From IMG/VR virus record IMGVR_UViG_3300045970_000732, positions 1 to 52,857 of that record: a stretch of 52,857 bases of DNA. One strand, written 5' to 3'. The notes under the pieces were generated by a model. It made no database searches and was not told the DNA's origin. It saw nothing but the letters and a program-made list of their open reading frames with translations. Below are positions 24,036-39,000 of the stretch, one piece after another. Each line of letters opens with the position of its first letter. Position 1 is the stretch's first letter. The stretch comes from a virus. The position numbers were made by a program, and so were the translations under genes.

Positions 24036-27000
24036 ATGGCCCCAAGAATCAGAACCCTTACATTTTTGCCGGAAATCTTCAAGACCGAGACAAACACTCA
24101 GTTTTTACAAGCAACACTGGACCAGCTAACTGCCCAGCCTAATCTTGAGCGAATTGAGGGATATGTCGGTAGTAAGTTCGGGTATGGCGTTGACGCCACT
24201 AAGAACTATGTCCTTGAGAGCACCAAGCCGCGGACCGATTATCAGCTGGCCCCGGCAGTGGTATTCACCAAGACGAACAACAGCACTGCCCAAGACTTCA
24301 TCAGCTACCCTGGTATTATTGATGCTCTGAAGGCCGAAGGCGGAGTCACAAACGATCATTCTCGCCTGTTCGGCAGTCAAATATATTCCTGGGACTCGTT
24401 TGCTGACCTTGACAAGATCACAAACTTCAACCAATACTACTGGTTACCTGAAGGACCCGAAGCCGTTACTATTGCCTCGTCAATCGTGTATAGCCAGGCT
24501 GCGTATGAAGTTACCGACGAAGTTACGAGCTACGCCATCACTGTAGATGGTCAGGCAACTCCGGTAAATAATCCTAACATTACGCTGATGCGCGGTGGAT
24601 CGTACACATTCAAGGTGTCGCAGGGCTCGCCGTTCTGGATTCAAGGCTCACCTGGTCTTACTGGGTACAGCGCCACACAGACAAACCTACAGACCCGTGA
24701 TGTCGTCGGGGTCACAAACAACGGCGCGTCCACCGGTGAAATCACCTTTGATGTGCCAAGCAATACAGCGCAAAGCGAGTACACTTCACTGCCAAATCTC
24801 ACTTCGAACCCATCGTTTACTGACTTCATTCTTGACTTTGTAAGCACAACACCATTTGCTGATATAGACGGAAAATTAGTAAGTGAGTTTGTTAATGGTA
24901 TCGACGGGGTTACCTCGATCAATGAAATGAACATCATGTTCTATGGTACCGCTGATCACAAACTCAATTTTTATACGGTTCAGTATGACATAACGAGTCC
25001 TGGGTCGTATACCGACCCTGTTATTAGACTGATAGCAGGGGCACTTATTCCAGAAAATTATAGAATTACCGCTGCTTCAGGTCTTGAGTATTCCAATCGC
25101 TCCTTCGTCAAGAAACCATCTGCTGATGTGACACTGATTCCATATCTCAGCACAATCCTTGATACGCTATACTACCAAGACGGCACTTCACCGAGTAAAG
25201 TTGGTATCATCAAAATCATTGATAGTAACAGTACCCATCAATTGGACATCACTGATATCATCGGTCAGAAAGCATACACCTCTGTCAATGGTGTGACATT
25301 TACAAACGGGTTGAAAGTCACCTTCGTGGGTGATGTGTATCCATTGGAATACAAAAACACACCGTTTTATGTCGAGGGTGTTGGTACTGCAATTGAACTA
25401 CTACCAGTAACAGACTTCGTTGCCCCTGAATTATTCACCAGCGCATCATACATACCATTTGACACGCAGGCATTTGACATTGGCAACTTTGACAGTAGCC
25501 TATATATCCCGTTGACACCTGACTACTTCACCATTGCCAGAAATGCCTCAAGCAAGAATGCATGGTCCAGAAGTAATCGTTGGTTCCACGTGGATGTCAT
25601 AAATGCGACTGCCACTCACAACAACAAACCAGAGCTTGCCACACTATACACAACAACTGCGAACAAAGCAAAGCGCCCAATTATTGAATTTTATCCGAAT
25701 ATTCGGTTGTTCAATTCCGGTGTCGTCGGTAAGAACCCAGTGGACTTCATTGACTTCCGTAGCACAGATGCCTTTGCTGATTGTGCTGGAAAGACACGCT
25801 ATCATCCTGATGTGGCATCGTTCACCGACTCGACGGCAGTGATTGCCGCCGCAACCACAACCACAACAACCACAATAAACCTATCCACTTCTGTGATCAC
25901 GGGTTCACTAGTAGTGGGGCAGTCTGTTGCTGACGCTGCTAATGTACTTCCATCATCCGCAGTGATATCTGCGCTTACTACTGTGACCTCCGCCGGATTT
26001 ACAAGAATCACCGGTGCTACCGTAACCTGGTCCGGCGACCACACCATTAGCACAACGACAACCTCTATAGTGACAACGCCCGACAGTGCCAACAACTACG
26101 AGTTATTTGATGGCGCCCGCATCATCTTCGCAGCAGATACAAACGCCGGTGTCAGAAACAAGATTTACCAGGCTAGACTGTCTGTGACGACACCAGGTCA
26201 ACAATTCATCACCCTGACTGAAACAAACGACAGTGTTGTCAACGAAGATGATCAGACATTTGTGTATCGCGGATACCAATACGCCGGAAAAGATGTTCAT
26301 TATCTTGGTGGCTACTGGTCAGACGCTCAGCAAAAGTCAATGATAAATCAAGCACCACTGTTTGATGTTTTTGATGACAACGGGATAAGCTTTGGTGATA
26401 CGTCGGTATATGCTGGCTCATCGTTCAAGGGCACGAAACTATTCGCCTATGGCATCGGCAGCGGCACTGATGACTCGGTGCTTGGGTTCCCACTGCGCTA
26501 TGGCTCGGTCAACAACATCGGTGATATCAGCTTTGACATCTCACTAAACATAGACACCTTCTCTCATGTTGTGAACTCACTTCCAGTCACGCAGAAGGTG
26601 AACACCGGATTCGTCCATCATTCTCACTTGGGAATGGGTACGATAGAGCGTCATATTGGATGGCAGTCGGCAATCGCCAGAAGCGAACAGTATCAAATAT
26701 TTGACTTCCCATATTATGCCGCACTTCCTAAAGTCATGGTATGTGATGTTGCAGCTAAATCTGCTTCAGTAAGCAAGTGGCCCACAGTCAAGGTGTATAT
26801 GAACAATGTGTTGATGAACAGCACCGAATACACACTGACCATCGGCACTTCAACGACCACAGTGACTTTGCTCGGAACCATCACCACCGATACAGCTATT
26901 CTAGTGGCGGTGTTGAGCGATCAGGTCAGTGCCGTAGCATACTATGACATCCCTACCAACTTCAACAGCAATCCATTGAACGCTGAAATGCAGGTGGCAA

Positions 27001-30000
27001 ATGTCGGAGACATCCGCCGTCATTATCAGTCAATATTCCATAACTCCCCTGACATGACAGGCGACTTGTTCGGGTCCAATAACTACCGTGATCTACCGAA
27101 CCAAATACCATATGGAACGAGCATCATCCAAAACAGTGCGTCATTGGTGTTGCCTGGAATATTCCTTAGAAAGAAAAATCATAATCTGTTCAACGCTCTG
27201 TTGTTCAACAGCAGAGAATACCTGACATTCAAATCTCTGTTGACTAACACCGTTGCCAATAGCGATTACACTGTGTCATTGACACCGTCAGATATGCTTG
27301 ATGATGCGATGATTCAAATCACCGCTGCTAAATCCGATACTGGGTCATTCTTCTGGAGCGATATGCTACCGTCCAAGGCGGCATTCATCTCTCATAGCTA
27401 CTTCTTCGCAAACTCAATGGACACCAGCGTGTTCCCACTGAGTAGAATATACGATTACACCACGGCGAATTACCATGGGGTGTTGGTATATCTGACCAGA
27501 AAAATAGCAGGACGAGTCCGAACCATACAGCTTGTCCGAGACATAGATTACACCATTGAAACGAGCCTGCCTAATGTAACTGTCACACGCGATCTGGCAC
27601 CAGGTGATAAGATCACAGTCAAGGAATTCAACCAGACATACGGCAGTTATGTGCCGAACACGCCTACTAAGATGGGAATGTATCCAGCCTCAGTACCAGG
27701 TGTTGTGCTTGACGATACCTTCATGACTCCGACATATTTTATCCGCGGTCATGATGGTTCCCTCACGAAACTATACGGTGATTACGATTCAGTAAACAAC
27801 CTGCTTGTTGACTTCAGAGACCAGGTTCTACTAGAGTTTGAAAATCGCATTTACAACAACCTCAAAATTTCAGCCGTTCTTCCTATTAGTGAAATGGATG
27901 TGATGCCTGGTTTCTTCCGTGATACTCCATTCAGTTACGATGAAATGATCGAGGTTTACTCCCCGGCATTTCTGAACTGGGTTGGTCAAAACAGAATTGA
28001 TTACAAATCGCAAGTTTACTCTGTGACCGATGAGTTCACCTACAACTATTACCAGACAAAAACTAAAGCTGGTAATGTCACAATGACTCCAGGGTACTGG
28101 AGAGGTGTATATACATATCTCTATGACACCTGCAACCCACACACAGCACCATGGGAAATGCTTGGTCACCGAGACATGCCATCATGGTGGACCGCACACT
28201 ATGGAGCAGCCCCATATACCAGTGACAACTTGGTAATGTGGACTGATCTGGCAAACGGACTCGACTGGAACAACGGCGATCCTGTGACGATCACTTCGGC
28301 TATTCGCCCAACGCTCCTCAGTATGCTCCCTGTTGATTCCAGTGGCAACCTGTTATCCCCCGCTGCCTCAATGGTCGGCAACAGCATCAATGCCAGTTAC
28401 AACCGTGCCTGGAAAGTCGGCGACATGGGCCCTGCAGAGGCAGCATATCGTCGCAGCAGTTCATGGCCATTCGATCTGATGCGTATATTCGCCCTGACAC
28501 AACCTGCGCAGTTCTTCAATCTTGGTATTGATCTGGACACCTACAAATACTCAGCAGAATTCGATCAGAACCTGGTGAACAATCGTAGTCACCTTGTGTT
28601 TGGTAAGATTCAGGTATATGGTTCTGGCTTACCAAAGACAAGCTACCTCAACTGGATAGTAGATTACGAAAAACAAATGGGTATTGATGCGACAACAAGC
28701 GTTTCCGAATCACTGAGAAATATTGATGTTCGCTTGGTCTACCGCCTCGCAGGCTTCAGTGACAAAAACATGCTGAAGTTCTATGTTGAAAAGGGAACAC
28801 CAAATAACAAGAACAGTTCGTTGCTAATTCCAGATGACAGCTTCAATGTGTTGCTGTATGATAACCAATCGTTCAACCAAATAACATACAGTGGTGTCGT
28901 CATTCAAATCACCACCACCGGATTCAAGGTGTATGGTAATTCTCAGGCGTATGCTTACTTCAAGACGCTGACACCAAAAATCAATGGAAACTACGATAAA
29001 GTTACGATTGAAAACATCAGCGTACAGCTAGCCAACGACTATTTCTCTTCGGAGATGCTTGTGCCGTATGGCACCGAATTCGCCAGTGTTCAGGAAGTAT
29101 GCCAGTTCCTTGAGAACTATGGCCGTTATCTCGTTCAACAGGGCTGTAAGTTTGACCTCATTGAAAACGGTCTTGAGATTACATGGCGCCAAATGGTCGC
29201 TGAGTTCGTGTATTGGGTTCAACAAGGGTGGGAAGTTGGGTCTCTCGTAAATATCAACCCGGCCGCAACGAAATTGACCATTGACAAAGACAGCAATATC
29301 GTCCAGCCGCTCACCCTACAACAACAAAACTTTGTGCTGAATCAGGACCTGTATCCGATCCAAGCGTCTGATCTTGTTGTCACTCGTAATAGCACCCTAT
29401 TCTCAGTTAGCCCGCTGCGCCAAGGTGACACCATTAGTTATGGCGTGTTCAACGTCAGTGCTATAGAACACGGAGTCGTGTTTGATAATGTCACTGTGTT
29501 TGATGATGTGATTTACAACCTGTCAACAGGTCTGAGACAGTCACGCATCATCCTCAAAGGAACAAAAACCGCCGCTTGGGATGGGTCTGTTGATGCCCAA
29601 GGCTTCATACTGAATCAGGATAACATACTGGACTGGGATTCTAATACCAAGTACACCACTGGTTCTATTGTCAAGTACAAGAACAAATACTGGATCGCCA
29701 CCAAGATCATCCAAGCAGCATTGACATTCGAGGATACATCCTGGAAACAGACTGACTACAACACCATTCAGAAGGGCTTGCTGCCTAATCCAAGCACACG
29801 CTCATACGAGAGTATCCTGTATTATGATGCGAACAAAGCAAATCTGGAGAACGATGCCGACCTGTTGAGCTTCTCTCTAATCGGTTATCGCCCGCGCGAA
29901 TATCTGAACATCGCTGACTTGTCGGATGTTACTCAGTTGAATGTATATCGGAATCTGATCAAGAACAAGGGAACTGCCATTGCAGCAAACACCTTCAAGG

Positions 30001-33000
30001 GTTCTACACTCTCACAAGACACCATTGACTATGACATATATGAGAACTGGGCCATAAAGACATCATCGTTTGGTGGCGTAATGAACAGCAACTTCATTGA
30101 TGTTCGGTTGAATGAGTCGCTGATGACTGGAAAACCGTCGATCATCGGGCTTACAAACGGTAGCGTAATAGCAGGAACTGAACAAGCAGTGCCAATCCAA
30201 TCACTGTATAACTACGGTAGAGTGGTCACTGATGTGAATGTGCTGCCAACACTACAGGGCTTGTCACATACCGCTATTCTGCCAGACGCTGGATATGTCA
30301 ACTTTGATGATGTGAAAATGTCATCATATTACTATTCGGGAATGTCCGTAGCCAAAGACGCCGCAGGAACCGTTATCCCGTTGTCGCAACTTTATGTTCG
30401 TGATTATGTCTGGTTGGCAAATCATCTTGGCACATGGCAGGTCTACACTCCGGTATCGCTTGGTCAAATTACTACTGCGAAAAATAATCTGAACGGCACA
30501 GCGACAATCACTTTTGCTAAGGCACATTCGCTGGCAAAATATCAACCATTCGCCATTGTCGGCCTCTCCAATGTCGTTGACGGTTATCACACCGTGGCAA
30601 CGATCATCGACGGTTATCGTCTGACTATCAATCTGAATCTGCCATCAACGATCACTTCAGTCACTGGTGTGGCGGTTGGTTTTGCGTTCCAAAAACAGCG
30701 CGTTGATACGCCGGCAAACATCGGTGATCTTCCGTTGGCAGAAGCCGAGTTCATCAAGAATAAGGTGTGGGTTGATGAAGGAATTGACGGTAACTGGGCA
30801 GTCTATCGTAAGAGCATCAATTATCTGCACGAATCATCAATGACGATTGATGCCACCGGTCAATCATATGGCAGTGCTGTCGCATATACTACCAGAGGCG
30901 GCTACCTAATTGGCAATTCCGTCGCAAAAACGATCCAGCGCTACACATTCAATCCACTTGATAACACTTATGGACTGACTGAAACTATCACTGGTACCGA
31001 CGGCTTTGGTAAAATCATTGCTCACGCTGATAACAGGTTTGTTGTCGCATCTGATGCCACTGTGACGGTATACGAGCTTGAAGTCTCGCAACTGGTCAAC
31101 AGTCTAACACCAATACAAACGATTGCGTCCGCTGGTGTCACCAGCATTGCCCTGTCGGGTGATACGAATTGGTTATACTTGGCTAACGCCACCGGCATCA
31201 CGCTGTATCACTTCAATGGGACCACATACATATCGTCAACAGTGTTGTCAACACTCGCTGGTCAGGCATACGGAAAGTCAATCACCACTAACTACTATGG
31301 TGACATGCTCGTTGTTGGCGCGCCATATAAGGCAAACGGATCATTCGCACAGTGCGGTGCTGTATATGTCTACAGCAGATTTGAACAACGCCACGAGGTA
31401 CTCTACGGATACACTTCGTATGATGTCCTTCTGGCTGCTACACAAGGCACCGATGCCACTCTCGTTGATGTCTATGTCAACGGCACAGAAATATCTACCT
31501 ATACTCTGGCAGCAGGTAAGGTTACTATTACATCGTCGGTGACTGCCGGCGATATTGTTCGTGTAAGCGGCAACTCTCTTGTACTGGTTCAGGAATTTGC
31601 TTCCCTTGAGGCTGCTCACACCGGAGTACAATTCGGTAATTGTGTCACCGCAAATCAATCCGGAAACGAAATTCTCGTTGGTGCTCCGTTTGAACTTGTG
31701 ACACAAACAAGTGAAGGTGCCGTATACAGATTTACGGATGGTGGTGCTGACTACGGAACAATCATCGGCACCACAGCAGCAAATGTACTGACTCAGGGTA
31801 CTCTATTGATCAATGGTTATGCCGTTACGATCCCAGTTGGTAACGCCACGGCGGCAGCGACAGCAATCAACTTTGCCAAGATCACTAATGTTCAGGCAGT
31901 AGCCGACTCCGGTATACTCACAATAGGACTGATCAATCTGGCTCTGGCGCAAGCAACAGACAAGCTCACGCTAACAGCCACAACCACTGCGCTCATTCAA
32001 GAACTGGGAATACAGGTTTATACACCGACACAGACCATTACCAATATCCATTCATCTGGTGCCACTCAGTTCGGCTCGCTGGTCAAGTTCAACGATGCTG
32101 ATTCTATAGTCATATCGGCTCCATCGTCTACCAGATTCTCAGGCACAATGTTTGACTTCACAGACGATGAACACGACAACGACACCGTGTTTGATAACAA
32201 CACCACTCGTTTTGTGGATGAATTCAAGAACGCCGGCAGTATGTATATGTATGATTACCTAGGTGTTTACAACGAGACCCTTTCTAAGCCAGGGAAATTC
32301 GTGTACGCTCAGAGTGTCAATGATATTGGCGCTTCCTACGGTCTACAACCAATGTATGGCTACTCCGTTGACTTTCATGATAACCGTGTTGTCGTGGGTA
32401 CTCCGGGACAGCTAAATGGCACAGTGACAACCTATGTGAACGCCACTGGGGTTCGTGACTGGTCTATATTCCGCGCACCAAGTGCCATTGTAGATATCAA
32501 CCGCATTCAGGACATTCAGTTATACAGCGCAGAAACAAATACCACACTGGATCATCTGGACTTCATTGATCCATTACAAGGCAAGATCCTTGGCGCTGCC
32601 CGTGAAAATATTGATGTTGTGTCTAACATAGACCCAGCAGGATACACAACCGGAGTCAAGGGAAACATGGTGTGGGGGAATATGAATGTCGGTCAAACAT
32701 GGTTTGACACCTCAACGACACTCTTTGTCAACTACCACCAAGACGACCTCGTTTACAACAGCAAACACTGGGGAACCGTGTTCCCAGGTAGCGATGTCGC
32801 CGTATACACATGGGTCTCAAGTTCAACACCCCCGGCATCTTACCAAGGCCCAGGCACTCCGTATGATGTCACCAAGTATTCTATTGACTATGTAGTATCA
32901 GCAACAGGAACGCTTGTGCCATTCTATTGCTTCTGGGCACGAAATACCAATGTTGTATATACAAAAGCAGGCAAAACATTGTCTGATTCAAACGTCCAAT

Positions 33001-36000
33001 CGTACATCGCATCCCCGCTAAACTCGGGCGTGTCTTACTTTGCCCCATTGCTACCGAGCGCATTCGCCCTTTATAACTCGGCTGAAAATATCAACCATAC
33101 TGATTCTATCCTTCACGTTGGTTATGCCAACGGTGTGTCTGATGATGTGTCACATTCCCTACACGATCTGATTCGCACCGGGAACAAAGAAGACTTCCTT
33201 CCAGGTCTGCCATCTGAGTCAACAAATCATGTCCCTGAATCATTGTATGATCGGTTACTTGATAGTCTCTGTGGTGTAGATACATTCGGGGCAGTCGTTC
33301 CTAACCCGTATCTGCCTAAGCCTGTACAATATGGCATATTGGCACGACCTAACCAGAGTATGTTCATTGACCGCTTCGGCGCCCTCAAGAACTATCTGAT
33401 GTATGCCAACGCAGTGATGCTACAATATCCAATAGCAGAAACGAAACAACCGTCGATGCTTATGGCATCCGGACCATTCTACGACACAACCAAATACTGG
33501 AGTTATGTGGATTGGTGGGCAACTGGTTATAGCAGCGCAACAAAAGCAATCGTTCAAGTGGCGCAATACGCCGACCTCAGTCCGCTTGCTGCGTACCCGG
33601 GGCTAGTAGCTCAGGTGGCATCAAATGGTGATGGTAAATGGGAAACATACATTTACGATACGGCATGGACTCGAATCGGCCTCCAATCAGGCACGATTGA
33701 GTTTAGCAGCCTGTTGTGGGATTATGCCGCAGGCGGGTTTGGCTTCTCAAATAACTTCTTTGATACCACCCCATTCTCGGAATTCCCATCTGAAGAAACA
33801 CGGCAGATTGTTCGCTCACTCACTGAAGAAATCTACATTGAGGAACTTGCGATACATCGTAACAAGAGCTTGATTCTGTTGTTTGAATACATACAGAACG
33901 AAACTACCGGAGCCAACAACTATCTTCCATGGCTGAACAAGACATCGTTTGTTGATGTCAGTCACACCATCCGTGAATTGAAACCAAGCAAGGTGTTCCA
34001 GTCAGACAACAATGAGTTCCTTGAAGGTTATCTCAATGAAGTGAAACCATACCATGTGGTTATCAAAGAGTTCCTGTTCAAGTACACGAACCTGGATACC
34101 TTCACTGGTGTCATGACCGACTTTGATTTGCCGGCGACATTTGATGCCACTATAGAAAAATTCGTGTCTCCTGCTCTGGTGAACACACTCACCGGAGAGA
34201 CAAACGAATACCTTGCGACCGATCCAATCTGGACCACCACTCCATACTCTTCCTGGTATGCTGAACACGGGCTGAGCCTCACTGGTCTCCCAGACCAATC
34301 ACTGACTACCCTGTCATCCTATATCGCCCTGAACAGCGCAGCATTCTCCGTGGATAACGCCTATGGCTTCCCGACATCAGGCATCATCAAGGTAGATGAC
34401 GAGCATATCGGTTATTCAGTGGTTGATCGCAACGCCAGCACCCTCTCCGGTCTGTCCCGCGGAGCCAATGGCACCACAGTCACCACTCACGTCCCAGGCA
34501 CCGCAGTGATCATGGACCTTCCACCAGTCATCCTGCTTGACGGCGGCCGCGAATACGTTGAGCCACCGAAGATCATCGCCTATCTGGATCCGTCAACCCA
34601 CGCAGCACCATTGCGCCCTGCAGTGCTACAGGCTGTGATGAACCTAGACCAGATCCTACGCATCGACGTAATAGACCCGGGCCTTGGCTATGATGCCCTA
34701 CCTGAGATTTTGATCGACCCGGCAAAGACGGCAGTCATCCCAAGCTCCAGTACAAACACCAACATCGTGTCAAGCAACATCACCATGACAGTGCCATGGT
34801 TCGTGACCGGCGACATGGTCCGCTACGAAACAGGTGCCGGCACAACAGCCATTGGCGGCCTCGTCTCCGGTCAATACTACTACGTAGGCGTTCTTGAAAC
34901 GACACCTAAGCTTGTCTTGGCGCTATACAGCCGATACGCTGATGCCGTGAATAACCTCCGTCGTGTGTCACTGACGACTCTTGGCACCGGTCCAGAACAC
35001 CTATTCCATCTAACGGCCCGTGCCATTGCTGTCGCCACAGCAGAACCGATTCGTGAAAATCGCATGACGTTGCGTTTTGACAGAAGCACCTACAAATCTC
35101 ACATCCAGGATTGGACCTCTGGCGGGCTGTACGGTTCATTCTTCGCAGGAACAATGAACAACTCGGTGACCATCTCAAGTTCGTCGATATCCATGGAGAG
35201 CAGCCAGCCCTCGATTGACAACGTCCTGTCAAGCGGAGCAGGTGTCACGTTTGAAATCGTCAGTTCAACCTCGACAAACGACCTCACATGGTCGTCACGC
35301 ACAAGAATATTGACTGCCACGACATCAGCAGGCATCGTCACCATTGCGAACGCCCCCGGCGGCCCAGCAGGCTCCCCTGATGTGCTTCGTCCATGGGGAC
35401 CAGGTGATGTCGGCCCAATGGTTGGCTTCTACGTTGGAATGCCGATCAAGTTCAATGGTGGCATATTCGGCGGCATCGTCCCAGAAACGATCTACTATGT
35501 CGGCACCATGCTGACAGCTACAACATTCACCCTATGGACAACGCCAACGGGTGGAATACCGACCCTGACAGACACTGCCACTGGTGTTGCACCATGTTCG
35601 TTGTTCGTCGGCGAACTGACCAACACAGCGGTTGTCACCATTGACTACCCGGGTATCCTGCAAGTCACTGCGACCACATCAACCACTAACGCGATCACCG
35701 TGCCGATGACACTCAGCGGACAAGGCGGCACAAAATATTTCTATGTCGGCCTGCCGGTCTATTTCACCGGACCAACATTCGGTGGTATCGTGGAGAACGA
35801 GCAATACCATGTTACTACCATCATTGACCGAGAGCACTTCACCCTATCAAAAACGGATGGCCCATTGACACTGCCTATCATCAGCACCACAGATGCCGGC
35901 GACTTGATCAACCTCGCGGACCTTCACACGACCTACGGCCTGTTCGTAGACGACCGCGTGATATTCACAGACATGCGAGTGAACGCCCCTGACATGATCA

Positions 36001-39000
36001 CCGGCGTTCAGTATACAATCAGAACCCTTGGCAACACTGACTATACCCTCTACGGGGCAGAAATCAACGAAGTCGGACTGACATTCACCGCTACTTCCGC
36101 ACCAGCAACCGTAACCGCAGGAAGCTTTGTTATAGGAACGCAGTACCGAATCAAAGCTATAGGGAACACCGACTTTACTCTCATTGGCGCATCCGCCAAT
36201 GAAATCGGGCTTGTATTTGCTGCCACCGGAGTGGGTACTGGCACCGGTACTGCGTATGGTACTGGAACGGTCAATACGAAGAACCTAGGCGGTCTCATTG
36301 CAGGTACAACATACTACATCAGTAAGCTTGAGACCGGCGGAACATCGTTGACTGTATCAACAGCCCCGGGCATCACTCCGCTAGCTCTGACTACAGCAGT
36401 TGGTACTGCCAACATGACAAGTCAGCAAAAGACTGAGCCATTGACAACTTCAGTTGGATCAATGACACTAAACGTTGGTCTCCCTGTACACCCAGGACAG
36501 ATCGACGGTCAACAGTTTACGTTCTACTCAACTTCTGGGCAGTTCGCACAACCAGTATGGACGCTCACAAAGCAAATCTCCCTGAACATCACAGGGGCCG
36601 TAGCAAACAGTGTTCCAGGTGGCAACTATCTCTCCATAAGCAACCCTCCATATGAGTTTGCTGAGATGTATGTGAAGATGCCAGCCAAGACACCGATATC
36701 AATGCCAGCAACTTACTCCGGAGTTCTAGCTGCTAATACCACATACTACGTGAATGAAATCGGTAGCACCCACGCATTTATACTGAGTACTAACTCGTCT
36801 GACGTTCATACGAATTCGGCTATATCTAGCATTGTCTCTGGCTCGGACAGGTTAGTAACAGTTACATGCGCAACTCATACTTTTGTAAGTGGAGACTTTG
36901 TAACCATATCCGGTGTCACAGGAGAAACCCGATATAATGGGTCATTTACGATTATAGTATTAGACGCAAACACATTTACCTACACTGTAGTTGGTATGGG
37001 GGCACCAGCGGCTGTAATCAATAAGGGAAGTGCCGCTAGACACTGGATAGTTCTCGATGACGCAACCGGGTTCTATCCAAATATGAGTGTGACCCTCACG
37101 GGCGCCATCATTAGCCCTAGCTACTTCAATGGCACGACATGGGTTCAGAGTATCGCGGTCAATACGGTATATTACATAAAGACTGTTGATCACACCAATA
37201 ACCGAATCACTCTAGGTGTGCTCCCGGACGCTGGAATAGCAATCCCAGTGGCCGACGCTGTTTCCCCGAATGCCACATCGCTTCAAATCTCCGGTACGCC
37301 ATGGATCAGAATATCCGACACCGTTGGTGGGGCCGTGAAGGTGTTGTCTGCTTCTACCGCAGCGTACAACGACATCACCCTGCTCCAGACACCAGACACC
37401 CCGGCGCCAATCTTTGATGTGAGTTACAAGCTAGGCGGATACCGCGCTGTCATCCGTGAAGCTGGCAATGGCTGGGCCATTGGCAATCAAGTGACGATCC
37501 TCGGCTCTGCCCTCGGCGGAACATCCCCGGCGAACGACATGGTCATCACGATCAACGAAGTAAGCGCCCTTGGTGAGATCCTGTCATTGATCATCACAGG
37601 CGACCCCGCAGACATCACTGCGAAATACTACCTCAAGGTCATCTCTATGACCGAGTGTGAGGTGTATTCTGATCCACTGCTATCAATCCCAGTCAACAAG
37701 ACTGCGTTTGAGGTGTTTCATGGCATCAAATCAACGACGATCACTGCCACAACAGTAACCACAAATGTGCTGACGGCAGTAAGTGTGGCAGACTTCAGCA
37801 TCAATGATTCGGTTGTGTTCACGGGCACAACATTCGGTGGTATTGAATCTGGACGCACCTACTACATCAAGGCAACATCACCGTTGACCCTATCAAATAT
37901 CGTCGGTGGAACTACAGTGACGCTCTCGTCCGCCACAGGAACCATGACGATGGCTAAGGCAGGTGACTTCGTGTTGTTGCCAGAACCGTTCTACTTCCAA
38001 CAGTCTCTGGTGAAATACAATCACAAGGTGTATCAATGTATCATAAGCAACAACGATGCCGAGTTCATCTTCGGTAAGTGGGAGCTACTTGATTCTGGCA
38101 ACCGCCGCCTGAATGCGCTGGACCGTATCAATGGCTATTACGAGCCAACTGTCAATATGCCTGGCAATGACATCACTCAACTACTGGATGGTGTCGAGTA
38201 TCCGAACAGCATCTACAAAGGCAATGCGTTCAAGCCAGAAGATCAGTTTGATCTTGATGTGTTGCTCAGCGACAAGCCATTCTACCCGACAGAAGTGACT
38301 ACCACATCTGTTCTGTGGAACGGAACGACCTACATCGCCACAGCCAACACACCTACATATTCTGCCATTATCAACAGCACTGATGCTGTTCTGTGGAATC
38401 AAGATATCAAATCCGGTCAGCCACTTGGAATGACAGACATTGTATTCTCTGGTGATCTGTATGTCGCAACAACTACAAACTTGGCTATGCCAATACTTAC
38501 GAGTGTTGATGGTCTGAATTGGAGTGCAACCGGTGTCTACACACCGTGGGGCGCCACACAACCATTCACCCCTGTCAGCCTAAGCGCATCAGGAGCAAGA
38601 ATGTATAGTGTCACCTGGCACGACGGACTGTTCGTTGCAGTCGGTGATGTGATCATGACCAGTACCGACGGAATACATTGGAACGAGACATACAAGTTCT
38701 GGGACAACGGACTTGAAAACGTGTTGCTATCAGTACAACACACGACGATTACCACTACTGTAACCATTGATCAGTTCATTGCTGTGGGTTACGGTGCTGG
38801 AACTGGCGCCATCATTGGACAACGCATTGGTATCATGCTCACAAGCTTAGATGGTCAAACATGGCTTCCATCTCCAATGGCATCAACAACCGGATTAGCT
38901 GGTATAGCAGCAAGCGGCACGACTAACGTGGTAGTTGGAAACGACAATGCCATATATTGGTACGAACCGGGTAGCAACTGGACATTAGTAGCTGGACTGA

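Noticed and set aside
31123-31542. 139-codon alternative-frame plus-strand frame within the giant gene
   Set aside because: The giant frame is unbroken here and encodes clear FG-GAP-like blades; the alternative frame has no signals.
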